Assembly (NCBI RefSeq): GCF_046533115.1
Contig: NZ_JAJQRC010000006.1
Coordinates: forward strand, 43,915-107,914
Source: JAIRMO01 sp046533115
GTDB lineage: Bacteria; Spirochaetota; Spirochaetia; Treponematales; Breznakiellaceae
DNA: 64,000 bases
Direction of reading: 5' to 3'
Shown piece after piece: positions 1 through 9,100 of the stretch. Made by a program: the position numbers and the translations under genes. Below the pieces are notes generated by a model. The model made no database searches. It had not been told where the DNA came from and saw nothing but the letters and a program-made list of their open reading frames with translations. How positions within the stretch are numbered: position 1 is the first letter of the stretch; the number at the start of each line of letters is the position of its first letter.

Positions 1-75
1 CACGACCCGGGCCAGCTTTGAAACAGCCATTATCTCTTTAATGAGATCCCGATAAGCGCCACTCAGGGTTTCCAT
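1..75 (-). CDS. 5' end of an unidentified gene running off the left edge
   Basis: An open frame starts with ATG at 75 and runs leftward out of the window, giving 25 residues that begin METLSGAYRD. There is no strong Shine-Dalgarno sequence, and a TATACT-like box lies only a few bases upstream of the ATG. The fragment is too short to assign to a family. It is divergent from the ABC importer operon that begins at 334, so the space between them must hold the start signals for both. It could also be a chance frame. Confidence 0.35.
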   Translation of the reverse strand, partial: METLSGAYRDLIKEIMAVSKLARVV

Positions 76-211
76 GGCTTTAGTATACTATCCCGCATGA
101 TACCTGTCAAATCCATGGGTTGCATCCCGCCGTCCGGCACCTCTGATCTGCATAAATATTCATTTTTTTCAAAAAAACGGTAAAAAAAGGGCTTTTTTTG
201 CATAAAAATAC

Positions 212-240
212 TTGATCGTTTTTCTATTTTTCCCTACAGT
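212..240 (+). promoter_or_regulatory. Sigma70-type promoter of the ABC importer operon
   Basis: TTGATC (212-217), a 17-base spacer and TACAGT (235-240) fit a housekeeping promoter about 95 bases before livK. A small dyad, CAAC-TTGA-GTTG (248-259), lies at the expected transcription start and could be an operator or a leader hairpin. No promoter of similar quality lies between the five importer genes. Confidence 0.55.
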
Positions 241-333
241 AGAGACGCAACTTGAGTTGTTGCAAAACCGGATCTAGTCCGGACTTAGTTTAAGAAAGGG
301 GCTTTGACCCCTCACAAGAGGAGGAGAAACAGA

Positions 334-1503
334 ATGAAAAAGGTTACTGTTTTTCTAGGGATCTTTTTTCTGCTGACCCTGTCCATGGTATCGGCCGGGG
401 GCGGCGGGGAAAACACCATCAAAATCGGTTTTAACATTCCGTTAACCGGTGATTCTCCCATGGTTGGCGAAGGCAGCAAATATGCCGGGGAACTCATCAA
501 AAATAAAATCAACGCCCAGGGCGGCCTTGAAGTCAAAGGGAAAAAATACCTTTTGGACTTTATTTATGTGGATAATGAGCTCAAAGCGGAATCCGCGGTG
601 CAGGCAGCCATCAAATTGATTGAACAGGACCAGGTTCTGGCGGTGATAGGCCCCCAGGGCTCGGGCCGGGCCATTCCCGCGGGCCAGATCAACAACGACA
701 ACCGCACCCCCATGGTGTCTGCCTGGTCCACCAACCCGGATACCACGAAAAACCGGCCCTATGTGTTCCGGGCCTGCTTCCTGGACCCCTTCCAGGCCCC
801 GGTGGCGGCCAAATTTGCCAAGGATCAGTTTAAGGTTACCCGGACCGCGATCCTCTATAACCTGGAAGACGATTATTCCAAGACCCTGGCGGAACTGTAC
901 CGGGATAACTGGGAAAAACTGAACGGTCCCGGCTCGGTGGTGGCCTTTGAGAGTTTTGGTCAGCGGGATCAGGATTTTTCCGTCCAGTTAACCCGGATCG
1001 TCAATTCCAGCGCGGAAATGCTCTACCTGCCGGTGTATTACAACTTTGTGGGACTGGTCGTACCCCAGGCCAAGGATCTGGGCTGGAATAAACCCATCAT
1101 GGGCAGTGATTCCTGGGGTTCCGCGGACCTGTGGGCCTTGAGCAAAGGCTCGGTGGCGGGGTATTATTTTACCACCCACTACGCCGCCGCGGGGGCCGTG
1201 GGGAAAACCAAGGAATTCATCGACGAATATAGCACCGCCTATGGCTATATTCCCGATGATGTGGCGGCTCTTACCCATGACGCCGTGATGATAGTCCTGG
1301 AAGCCATTAAAAACACGGGGCTTACGAATAACCTTCAGCAGAACCGGGATGCCATCAAAAATGCCATTGCGGCCCTGAAGAACTACGATGGAATCACCGG
1401 AAAGATGAACTTCAACGCCGAAGGAGATCCGGAGAAAGACGCGGTGGTGGTGCAGGTCAGTAACGCCGGAGAATTTGTATACGTGACGAGCTTGAAACCG
1501 TAA
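334..1503 (+). CDS. livK: Branched-chain amino acid type ABC transporter, periplasmic substrate-binding protein
   Basis: This is a periplasmic binding protein of the LivJ/LivK (Peripla_BP_6) family that would deliver an amino acid or related ligand to the permease encoded next to it. The start at ATG 334 follows GAGGAG and gives 389 residues; an upstream in-frame ATG at 304 lacks a ribosome site. Residues 1-21 form a signal peptide ending VSA. No lipobox cysteine is present, so the protein is probably soluble. The mature protein opens with the family motif IKIGFNIPLTGD and keeps GPQGSG and the TNPDTT stretch. The order livK-H-M-G-F is canonical. The ligand cannot be told from sequence and could be an amino acid, an amide or urea. 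Confidence 0.9.
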   Translation: MKKVTVFLGIFFLLTLSMVSAGGGGENTIKIGFNIPLTGDSPMVGEGSKYAGELIKNKINAQGGLEVKGKKYLLDFIYVDNELKAESAVQAAIKLIEQDQVLAVIGPQGSGRAIPAGQINNDNRTPMVSAWSTNPDTTKNRPYVFRACFLDPFQAPVAAKFAKDQFKVTRTAILYNLEDDYSKTLAELYRDNWEKLNGPGSVVAFESFGQRDQDFSVQLTRIVNSSAEMLYLPVYYNFVGLVVPQAKDLGWNKPIMGSDSWGSADLWALSKGSVAGYYFTTHYAAAGAVGKTKEFIDEYSTAYGYIPDDVAALTHDAVMIVLEAIKNTGLTNNLQQNRDAIKNAIAALKNYDGITGKMNFNAEGDPEKDAVVVQVSNAGEFVYVTSLKP

Positions 1504-1581
1504 CAGAGAAAAGATAGGAGTGAGGAGATAGGAGTGAACTTCTCTCTCCTAACTCCTAACTTTATTACACGGAGGTGTTTG

Positions 1582-2493
1582 GTGCTGACAACCTTGTTAC
1601 AGAATGTTCTTAACGCTCTCCAGTGGGGCAGTTTTTATTCGATGATAGCCCTGGGGTACTGCCTGGTTTACGGGGTTTTACGGCTTATTAACTTTGCCCA
1701 CGGCGATATTTTTATGACCGCCTGTTATATCGCTTTTTTTGTTGCCACGGCCCTCCTGGGGAAACTGGCCGGGAACGGCGGGGCGGTTTTTTGCCTTACC
1801 CTGATCTTCACCATGATCGGTACGGCCCTCCTGGGGATCACCATCGAGCGGATCGCCTACCGGCCCCTGCGGAGAAAGGGCGTTAACCGTCTCTATGTGG
1901 TAATCACCGCCCTCATGGTAGGTTTTATTCTTGAAAACGGCAATCTGGCGGTCCTGGGCGCCAGTTCCCGGAGTTTTCCGGACATTATCGACAAACAGTT
2001 GTGGCAAATAGGGCCGGTGGTAGTTACCAACCTCAAGTTGATGGTGATTATCGCGGCCTTTGCGGTGTTCGGTATCCTTCAGTTTATCGTGCAAAAAACC
2101 CTGTTTGGTATGTCCATGCGGGCTATTTCATACGACAAATTCGCCATCCCCCTCATGGGCATCCCGGTAAATCAGGTTATCACCTTTACCTTTGCCCTGG
2201 GGTCGAGCCTGGCGGCGGTGGCGGGGATCCTCTTCGGCATGTCCTACCCGGTATTGGACCCCTATATGGGAACCATCATCGGCTGGAAGGCCTTTATCGC
2301 CGCGGTGGTCGGCGGCATCGGCGACATCAAGGGGGCTTTTATCGGCGGCTTTATCCTGGGCTTTATCGAGATCTTTTTCGCCGCCTTTTTCCCCTCCAGC
2401 TTTAAGGACCTTATTTCCTTTGTGATTCTGCTCATCATTTTGGTGCTGAAACCGACGGGCTTTTTCGGGGTGCCCCGGAGTACAAAAATATAG
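1582..2493 (+). CDS. livH: Branched-chain amino acid type ABC transporter permease LivH
   Basis: This is an inner-membrane permease of the LivH family, 303 residues with about eight hydrophobic segments. The start is GTG 1582, six bases after GGAGG (1571-1575); the open frame continues upstream to 1534 without a ribosome site. Recognisable features are the N-terminal ALGYCLVYGVLRLINFAHGD, the family's usual first helix, and the cytoplasmic loop MRAISYDKFAIPLMGIPV that docks with the ATPases. It pairs with LivM to form the channel. The 78-base gap after livK holds a purine-rich sequence also found elsewhere in the window. Confidence 0.92.
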   Translation: MLTTLLQNVLNALQWGSFYSMIALGYCLVYGVLRLINFAHGDIFMTACYIAFFVATALLGKLAGNGGAVFCLTLIFTMIGTALLGITIERIAYRPLRRKGVNRLYVVITALMVGFILENGNLAVLGASSRSFPDIIDKQLWQIGPVVVTNLKLMVIIAAFAVFGILQFIVQKTLFGMSMRAISYDKFAIPLMGIPVNQVITFTFALGSSLAAVAGILFGMSYPVLDPYMGTIIGWKAFIAAVVGGIGDIKGAFIGGFILGFIEIFFAAFFPSSFKDLISFVILLIILVLKPTGFFGVPRSTKI

Positions 2494-2506
2494 GAGGGTC
2501 TGCCCT

Positions 2507-3601
2507 ATGGCGCAGCCGTTAGATGCAAGCATAAAAAGAAAATACCAGGCCCTGACCATTGGACTTGTCGCCGGTACGATGATTCTTATCACCCTGCTCG
2601 CGGCCTTTGGCGTAATCAACCAATATATCCAGAGCGTGTTGATGTCCATCGGGATCAATATCATCTTTGCCAGCAGCCTCAATATCGTCAACGGCTATAT
2701 GGGGGAATTTTCCTGCGGCCATGCGGGCTTTATGGCCGTGGGCGCCTATGTATCCTCGGTGCTTTCCCTGATTTTGTTTACCGAAAACAAATTCACCGGG
2801 GCCGCGGTTTTGCCCCCCCAGAGCGCTGTGTTCCTCTTTCCCCTGGTGATCCTCATCGGCGGGGCGGCGGCGGCGGTGGCCGGGCTCCTGGTGGCCATCC
2901 CCTCCTTCAAAACCCGGGATGACTACCTGGCGATCATCACCATCGCGGCAAACTACATCATTATGACCGCCATCAATAACCTGGAAGTGGTCGGGGCAAG
3001 CCGGGGCTTAATGGGGATGAAAAGCACCCTTTTTGCCATGTCGGACCTTATCCCCCTGCCCTGGATGCTCATCTGGATCATGTTGTTTGTGGTTATCTGC
3101 GTGATCGCCATCAAACGCTTGATGGGCTCGGTTTTGGGCAAGGGAATTTCCGCCATCCGCTACGACGAAATCTCCGCGGAAATTATGAGCGTAAATACCA
3201 ACCGGATGAAGCTCCTGGCCTTTATGTTTTCCTCGGGGCTTGCGGGGGTGGGCGGCGGGCTTTTTGCCCACATGCTGGGCTTTATCAACCCCAGCTCTTT
3301 CAACATTATGAAATCCACCGAGGGTATGGTCATGGTGTACCTGGGGGGCATGGGTTCCCTTTCGGGGTCGGTCCTTTCGGCGGTGTTTTTTACCCTCCTT
3401 TTGGAATTACTCAGGCCCCTGCAGATCCTCAAATGGGTGTTTATCCCCCTGCTGCTCATTTTGCTCATGCAATTCCGCCCCGAAGGCTTACTGGGGAACC
3501 GGGAATTGATCGATTTTCTTCCGGGAATAAAAAAAATGTCCCGTAACGGCGTACCTAAAAACACCGGTAAAGGAGGCCCTAACCATGGAACAGCATCTTG
3601 A
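2507..3601 (+). CDS. livM: Branched-chain amino acid type ABC transporter permease LivM
   Basis: This second permease subunit (LivM family) has 364 residues and many transmembrane segments. The start at 2507 follows AGGAGGGT. The family signature NIVNGYMGEFSCGHAGFMAV lies near residue 65, and the coupling loop with IRYDEISAEIMSVN near residue 220. The C-terminal tail of about 30 basic residues after the last helix is longer than usual. The final 17 bases overlap the start of livG, whose Shine-Dalgarno sequence lies inside livM, so translation of the two is probably coupled. Confidence 0.92.
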   Translation: MAQPLDASIKRKYQALTIGLVAGTMILITLLAAFGVINQYIQSVLMSIGINIIFASSLNIVNGYMGEFSCGHAGFMAVGAYVSSVLSLILFTENKFTGAAVLPPQSAVFLFPLVILIGGAAAAVAGLLVAIPSFKTRDDYLAIITIAANYIIMTAINNLEVVGASRGLMGMKSTLFAMSDLIPLPWMLIWIMLFVVICVIAIKRLMGSVLGKGISAIRYDEISAEIMSVNTNRMKLLAFMFSSGLAGVGGGLFAHMLGFINPSSFNIMKSTEGMVMVYLGGMGSLSGSVLSAVFFTLLLELLRPLQILKWVFIPLLLILLMQFRPEGLLGNRELIDFLPGIKKMSRNGVPKNTGKGGPNHGTAS

Positions 3602-4355
3602 AATTAAAAGCCTGACCCACCGTTTCGGCGGGCTCCAGGCCCTGACCGATATCAACGTCTCCCTTAAAAAAGGGGAGATCGCCGGCTTGATTGGCCCCAA
3701 TGGGGCGGGAAAAACCACGGTTTTTAACCTGGTGAGCGGCTTTTATATCCCCTCCGAGGGGGACATTATCGTGGCCGGGATCCGGATCAACGCCATGAAA
3801 CCCCACCAAATCGCGGCGCTGAAAATAGGCAGAACCTTTCAGAACATACGGCTCTGGAACGAGCTGACGGTCCTGGACAATATCCGTATCTCCCAGCACT
3901 ACCAGTTGGGGTACAATGTGGCGGACGCTTTTTTCAACACCCGGCGTTACCGGGAGCAGGAGGCGAAGATTACCCGTTCCGCCCGGGACCTGCTGGAGAT
4001 ATTCAACCTGGAGGATCTGGCCGACGAGTACCCCAAAAACCTGCCCTACGGGATCCAGCGCCGGGTGGAAATCGCCCGGGCCCTTTCCCTGCAGCCGGAT
4101 CTGCTTTTGCTGGATGAACCCGCCGCGGGCTTAAGCACCGCGGATATCTCCAGCCTCATTGATTACATCCACTGGATCCACGATACCTTCAAACTAACCA
4201 TCTGGATGATCGAACATCAAATGGAAGTTATCATGACCCTCTGTCATAATATTTCGGTAATCGATTTTGGGAAGGAGATAGCCTCCGGTACCCCCGAACA
4301 GATCAGATCTAATCCCGAGGTTATTAAAGCCTACCTTGGGGACGGAGAAATATAA
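3585..4355 (+). CDS. livG: ABC transporter ATP-binding protein LivG
   Basis: This is a cytoplasmic ATPase of the LivG subfamily, 256 residues. Walker A is GPNGAGKTT at 37-45 and Walker B is LLLLDEP near 173. The signature is the degenerate YGIQRRVEIARAL rather than LSGGQ, which is normal for LivG. The C-terminal extension with PEVIKAYLG is typical of the family. The start at 3585 follows AGGAGG inside livM. The stop TAA shares one base with the ATG of livF. It works as a heterodimer with LivF to energise import. Confidence 0.93.
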   Translation: MEQHLEIKSLTHRFGGLQALTDINVSLKKGEIAGLIGPNGAGKTTVFNLVSGFYIPSEGDIIVAGIRINAMKPHQIAALKIGRTFQNIRLWNELTVLDNIRISQHYQLGYNVADAFFNTRRYREQEAKITRSARDLLEIFNLEDLADEYPKNLPYGIQRRVEIARALSLQPDLLLLDEPAAGLSTADISSLIDYIHWIHDTFKLTIWMIEHQMEVIMTLCHNISVIDFGKEIASGTPEQIRSNPEVIKAYLGDGEI

Positions 4356-5095
4356 TGCTGCTGGAAGTAAAGGATCTCAAGGTCTCCTACGGAAACATCG
4401 AAGCCCTCCACGGTATTTCCTTCAGCATTGATACGGGGGAGATCGTTACCCTTATCGGGGCTAACGGCGCGGGAAAAACCTCAACCCTCCTCAGCCTGGC
4501 CCGGCTGCCCCGGCCGGAAGCGCCGGTGGTCTCCGGGGGGGACATCCTCTATGCCGGGGAGAGCATCCTCAAAACCGAACCCCATACGCTGATTCAGAAA
4601 AAGATGATGGTCCTGGTCCCCGAAGGCCGGCATATTTTCGGCAACCTGACGGTGGCGGAAAACCTCCAAATCGCGTCCTTTCCCCACCGCCGGGACATCA
4701 ACCGGGCGAACATTATCGGGGAAAACCTGGACCTGGTCTACAGCCTCTTCCCCCGGCTCTATGAACGGCGCAAGCAGCGGGGGGAACTGCTCAGCGGCGG
4801 CGAACAGCAGATGCTGGCGGTGGGCCGGGCCCTGATGACCGGCAGCAACTTCATCATGCTGGACGAACCCTCCATGGGCCTGGCGCCGAAACTGATGTAC
4901 GAAATGTTCCGCGCTCTCCGGCAGCTTAATTTTGTCAAACATATTACCATCCTGGTGGTGGAACAAAATGCCAAGGTCGCCCTGGAATTCGCCGGCCGGG
5001 GTTACGTGCTGAAAACCGGCGAGATCTTTGCCAGCGGTACCTCCCAGGAACTGGCAGACAACGCCGATGTAAAAAAGGCGTACCTGGGGGGATAG
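4355..5095 (+). CDS. livF: ABC transporter ATP-binding protein LivF
   Basis: This second ATPase of the importer has 246 residues. Walker A is GANGAGKTS at 35-43, the signature is LLSGGEQQM, Walker B is FIMLDEPSMGL, and the switch His is replaced by the Gln of VVEQN, as is usual in LivF. The start overlaps the livG stop by one base. It is the last gene of the operon. No clear hairpin terminator follows; instead two inverted-repeat elements (5113-5333) could fold in the transcript 3' end. Confidence 0.93.
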   Translation: MLLEVKDLKVSYGNIEALHGISFSIDTGEIVTLIGANGAGKTSTLLSLARLPRPEAPVVSGGDILYAGESILKTEPHTLIQKKMMVLVPEGRHIFGNLTVAENLQIASFPHRRDINRANIIGENLDLVYSLFPRLYERRKQRGELLSGGEQQMLAVGRALMTGSNFIMLDEPSMGLAPKLMYEMFRALRQLNFVKHITILVVEQNAKVALEFAGRGYVLKTGEIFASGTSQELADNADVKKAYLGG

Positions 5096-5112
5096 TATCT
5101 TGCAAACGATAT

Positions 5113-5333
5113 AAGAAATTTACCACGAACCACACAAACCTCACGAACAAAGGAGAGAATTCAGGTATAAATTCTAGAATTCGAAGCAAAAGTTCGGGGG
5201 GTTTCGGGTAGGTTAATTTAAGCTGAGAAATTTACCACGAACCACACAAACTTCACAAAGAAAATATAGAATTCATATAATAATTCTAGGAATTCTAAAC
5301 AGAAGTTCGTGTGGTTTGTGTGGTTCGTGGTTA
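5113..5333. repeat. Two adjacent copies of an inverted-repeat (hairpin) element
   Basis: Copy 1 spans about 5113-5216 and copy 2 about 5225-5333. Each has a left arm starting GAAATTTACCACGAA, a centre rich in GAATTC/TTCTAGAATT and a right arm that is the reverse complement (TTCGTGGTT at 5324-5332). The arms of copy 2 still pair over about 17 bases; copy 1 has decayed. The same terminal motif recurs at 62977 in another element. The rest of the 447-base gap between livF and the peroxiredoxin gene (5096-5542) holds the 33-base repeats and the promoter listed next; I see no coding sequence. Confidence 0.7.
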
Positions 5334-5400
5334 TCCTATTCTTCCTGTGTAAGTGGTTCGTGGTTATCCTATTCTTCCTGCATAAGTGGTTCGTGGTTAT
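5320..5400. repeat. 33-base tandem repeat derived from the hairpin right arm
   Basis: The string GTGGTTCGTGGTTAT recurs at 5320, 5353 and 5386, exactly 33 bases apart. The first two copies share the following CCTATTCTTCCTG. The third copy diverges after GTGGTTCGTGGTTAT. The unit includes the right arm of the adjacent inverted repeat, so it looks like local amplification of that arm. Confidence 0.75.
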
Positions 5401-5428
5401 TTTATTACCGGTTCCGCCCGATATTTTC

Positions 5429-5458
5429 TTGACAACGGCATTGGTAACGCACTAGAAT
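5429..5458 (+). promoter_or_regulatory. Promoter of the peroxiredoxin gene
   Basis: TTGACA (5429-5434), an 18-base spacer and TAGAAT (5453-5458) make a near-consensus sigma70 promoter, leaving a leader of about 78 bases. I see no convincing PerR or OxyR box. Confidence 0.6.
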
Positions 5459-5542
5459 TTTATTGTTAGCTGATTTCAAAACACGGTTGCTGCTGAGAAT
5501 ACCCCTGAAGTTTTGTATTTGCTTTAAAAAACAGGAGATTGT

Positions 5543-6106
5543 ATGTCTTTATTACATAGAGAGATAGCTGATTTTTCCGTACATGCCTTCCACATTAATA
5601 CCTTTAAAATAGTCACCAAAAAAGATGTGTTAGGCGCCTGGACCCTATTTTTCTTTTACCCCGCGGATTTTACCTTTGTATGCCCTACGGAATTGGAGGA
5701 TCTGGCCGAACTGTATGACCAGTTTAAGGCCCTGAACTGTGAAATTTATTCTGTTTCCTGTGACACCCATTTTATCCATAAGGCGTGGCATGATGTTTCC
5801 AAGGCCATCCAAAAAATCAAATTCCCCATGCTGGCGGACCCCACCGGCAAGATGGCCCGGGCTTTTGATGTATTCAACCTGACGGAGGGGATCGCGGAAC
5901 GGGGCAGCTTTATCATCAATCCCCAGGGCAAAATCATTGCCTTCGAGGTACTTGCGGGGAATGTGGGGCGTAACGCCCATGAACTTCTGCGCCGGGTCCA
6001 GGCCTGCCAATTCGTGGCCGAACACGGAGACCTGGTCTGTCCGGCCAAGTGGACCCCCGGCGACAAAACCCTAAAACCCAGCCTGGAACTGGTAGGATCT
6101 ATCTAG
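5543..6106 (+). CDS. ahpC: Peroxiredoxin, AhpC/Prx1 type (typical 2-Cys)
   Basis: A thiol peroxidase that reduces hydrogen peroxide and organic hydroperoxides in the cytoplasm. The 187-residue protein has the peroxidatic cysteine C47 in DFTFVCPTE, the resolving cysteine C166 in LVCPAKW and the conserved Arg in GNVGRNAHE, so it is a typical 2-Cys enzyme. The start at 5543 follows AGGAG. No ahpF or thioredoxin reductase gene is adjacent, so the reductant is unknown. Such enzymes are important oxygen defences in anaerobic spirochaetes. The gene is convergent with rpoC, with only six bases between the two stop codons. Confidence 0.93.
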   Translation: MSLLHREIADFSVHAFHINTFKIVTKKDVLGAWTLFFFYPADFTFVCPTELEDLAELYDQFKALNCEIYSVSCDTHFIHKAWHDVSKAIQKIKFPMLADPTGKMARAFDVFNLTEGIAERGSFIINPQGKIIAFEVLAGNVGRNAHELLRRVQACQFVAEHGDLVCPAKWTPGDKTLKPSLELVGSI

Positions 6107-6112
6107 CATAGC

Positions 6113-9100
6113 CTACGGTTGTTCTTCGACTTCCTCCGTGGAAAAATCCTCTTCCTCCGGTTCGGCAACCACTTCGAGTTTCCGTTTCTCCAGGATCTCC
6201 TGCATATAAAGGTCCAGGTCCTGCTGCTCCTCGTCAAAGAGCTTCACCGCCCGGTAACGCTTCATGCCGGTACCCGCGGGGATGGGATGGCCGATGATAA
6301 TGTTCTCCTTAAGCCCCCGCAGGTAGTCCGTGGACCCGGCAATGGCGGCGTTGGTCAGTACCCGGGTGGTCTCCTGGAAGCTGGCCGCGGACAGGAAAGA
6401 ATCGATATTGAGGCTGGCCTTGGTGATGCCCTGGAACATGGGCCGGGCCACCGCGGGCTGCCCCCCTTCGCCGATGACCCGGTTGTTTTCCTCGTGGAAG
6501 CGGTACTTGTCCACCATCTGGCCGAAGATGAATTTGGTATCCCCCACCGCCACGATCTCCACCTTCCGCATCATCTGGCGGACGATAACCCCGATGTGTT
6601 TGTCGTTGATGGATACCCCCTGCAGGCGGTATACCTGCTGGATCTCGTCCATCAGGTAACGCTGCAGGGTGCTTTCCCCCAGGATGTGCAGGATGTCATG
6701 GGGATTGATGGACCCCACGCAGAGCGCTTCCCCGGCCTCGACGGTATCGCCGTCCCGGACCTGCAGCCGCTTGGTCATGGGAATAAGATGTTTGTACTCC
6801 TTACCAAAGGCATCCTGGATGATCACCACCCGTTTGGCCTTGACAATGCCCTTGTTAAAACGGACCACCCCCGAAACCTGGGCCAGTACCGCGGGGCTCT
6901 TGGGTTTACGGGCCTCAAAAAGCTCGCTGACCCGGGGCAGACCGCTGGTAATATCCATGGCCTTGGCCGATTCCTTGAGGGTTTTGGCGATGGTCCGCCC
7001 CGCGTTGATCCGTTCCCCCTCGTCAACCTGGATATAGGCCCCGCCGGGGAGGAAATACGAAGCCAGCTCTGTCCCCTCGTCATCCAAAATGAGGATCCGG
7101 GGCTGCTTGCTCTCCAGCTGATATTCGGTAATCCGTTTTTCCGTGTTACCGGTTTCTTCGTCCAGTTCTTCTTTCAAGGTCGTGCCCGGGATAATTTCAT
7201 CATACTTGATGATCCCCGAGGCTTCGGCAATGATGGGGTCCGAGAAGGGGTCAAAGGTGGCAATGGTCTTTTCCGCCCCCACCACATCGCCCTTTTTCAC
7301 CACAAAATCCGAGCCGTTTCGTATATCGATCTTCTGATCCTGACCGATAAGATAGAGGCTTTTCTTCTGAACCATGGCATAGGCGATTTCAGAGGAGAGG
7401 ATCTCCTTGGTCCCCCGGCGGATAATCGGTTCCCCCCGGATAATACGTTTGCCGTCTTCCACCAGGAGTTCATCCTTGGCGTCAAGCTTATATTCCTTCA
7501 TCACCTTGTTGATTATGGCATAGCCCTTGCGGGTAAAAAGCCGCCGGCCGTCGGGCATCGGCACATGGGCGCCCACTATATCCCGGATATACACCGGATA
7601 CTTGAGGAAGGTCCGGTTCTCCTCGCTGATCTTGGTGGCGGCCCCGCCGATATGGAAGGTCCGCATGGTAAGCTGGGTACCGGGCTGACCGATGGACTGG
7701 GCGGCGATGGTCCCCACCGCCTCGCCGATATCCACGGTGCGGTTGGTGGCGAGGTTCCGGCCGTAACAGCGGCGGCAGACCCCGTGTTTTGCCTCGCAGG
7801 TAAGGACCGTCCGGATCCGCACGGACTCAACCCCCGCAGCCTCAATGGTGGCGGCGATTTCCTCGGTAATTTCCTCGTTTACGTCGATGATAAGCTCCCC
7901 GGTAATGGGGTGTTTCACCCGTTCCAGGGTATAGCGGCCCACAATACGCTCGCTTAAGGGTTCAACGATATCCTCCCCTTCCTTGATGGCGGAATAGGAG
8001 ATACCGTTGATGGTCCCGCAGTCATCCTCGTTCACCACCACGTCCTGGGCGATATCCACCAGACGCCGGGTCAAATAGCCGGCCTCGGCGGTCTTGAGGG
8101 CCGTATCCGCCAGCCCCTTTCGGGCGCCGTTGGTGGAGATGAAAAACTCGATCACCGAAAGCCCTTCCTTAAAGTTGGACCGGATGGGCAGCTCAATAAT
8201 ATCCCCGGAGGGCTTGGCCATAAGGCCCCGCATCCCCGCCAGCTGGCGGATCTGGTTGCGGCTTCCCCGGGCCCCGGAATTGGCCATCATATACACCGAA
8301 TTAAAGCCGTCCCGGTCCGCCTCCAGGGTCTTCATCATGATATTGGTCAGATCCTCGTTGGTCTTGGACCAAACCTCTACGACCCGGTTGTACCGTTCTT
8401 CCTGGGTGATATGGCCCTGGCGGTACTGTTTCTGGATGGAATCGACCTCCTTGTTGGCCTTGTCGATCATCTCGGTTTTTTCCTTGGGCACCACAATGTC
8501 GTCCACCCCGATGGTGGCGCCGAAAACCGTGGCGTATTTATACCCCGTGTTCTTTATGGCATCCAACATCTGTACGGTGGTCCAGGATCCCTTTTCGGAA
8601 AAAATATTTTCGATAAGGGCCCGCAGTTCCTTGTCCTTCAGTTCATAGTTGATAAAGGGAATCTCCGGGGGCAGCTCCTCGTTGAAGATCAGCCGTCCCG
8701 CGGTGGTTTCAATAATCTTGTCCCGCGCCAACTTGGTTTCGACCCCCACCTTTTCCCAGACCGGGAACTTGGTGGACTTTACCCGAATAACCGCCTCCCA
8801 ATCCAGGGCCTTGGACTCCACCGCCATACGAATTTCGTTGGTGCCGGTATAGCGGCGGCCATGGCCCTTGGCGTTTGGCTTGATCCGGGTTAAAAAGTTG
8901 ATCCCCAAAACCATGTCCTGGGAGGGGAACACGATGGTTTTCCCGTTGGCGGGGTTGAGGAGGTTCCGGGCGGAAAGCATCAGGGTCCAGCATTCCATCT
9001 GGGCCGCCTGGGTCAGGGGCACATGGACCGCCATTTGGTCCCCGTCAAAGTCCGCGTTAAAGGCGTGGCACACCAGGGGGTGCAGCTTAATGGCCTTTCC

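Noticed and set aside
5320..5400. CRISPR array in the 33-base repeats at 5.3 kb
   Set aside because: Nearly the whole 33-base unit repeats directly, with no distinct spacer sequences.
6119..7957. 612-codon open frame on the plus strand opposite rpoC, and similar long frames opposite rpoB and tssM
   Set aside because: Mirror frames of high-GC coding sequence. Their residues are Gly/Pro/His/Leu-rich without domains, and the genes on the minus strand are certain.
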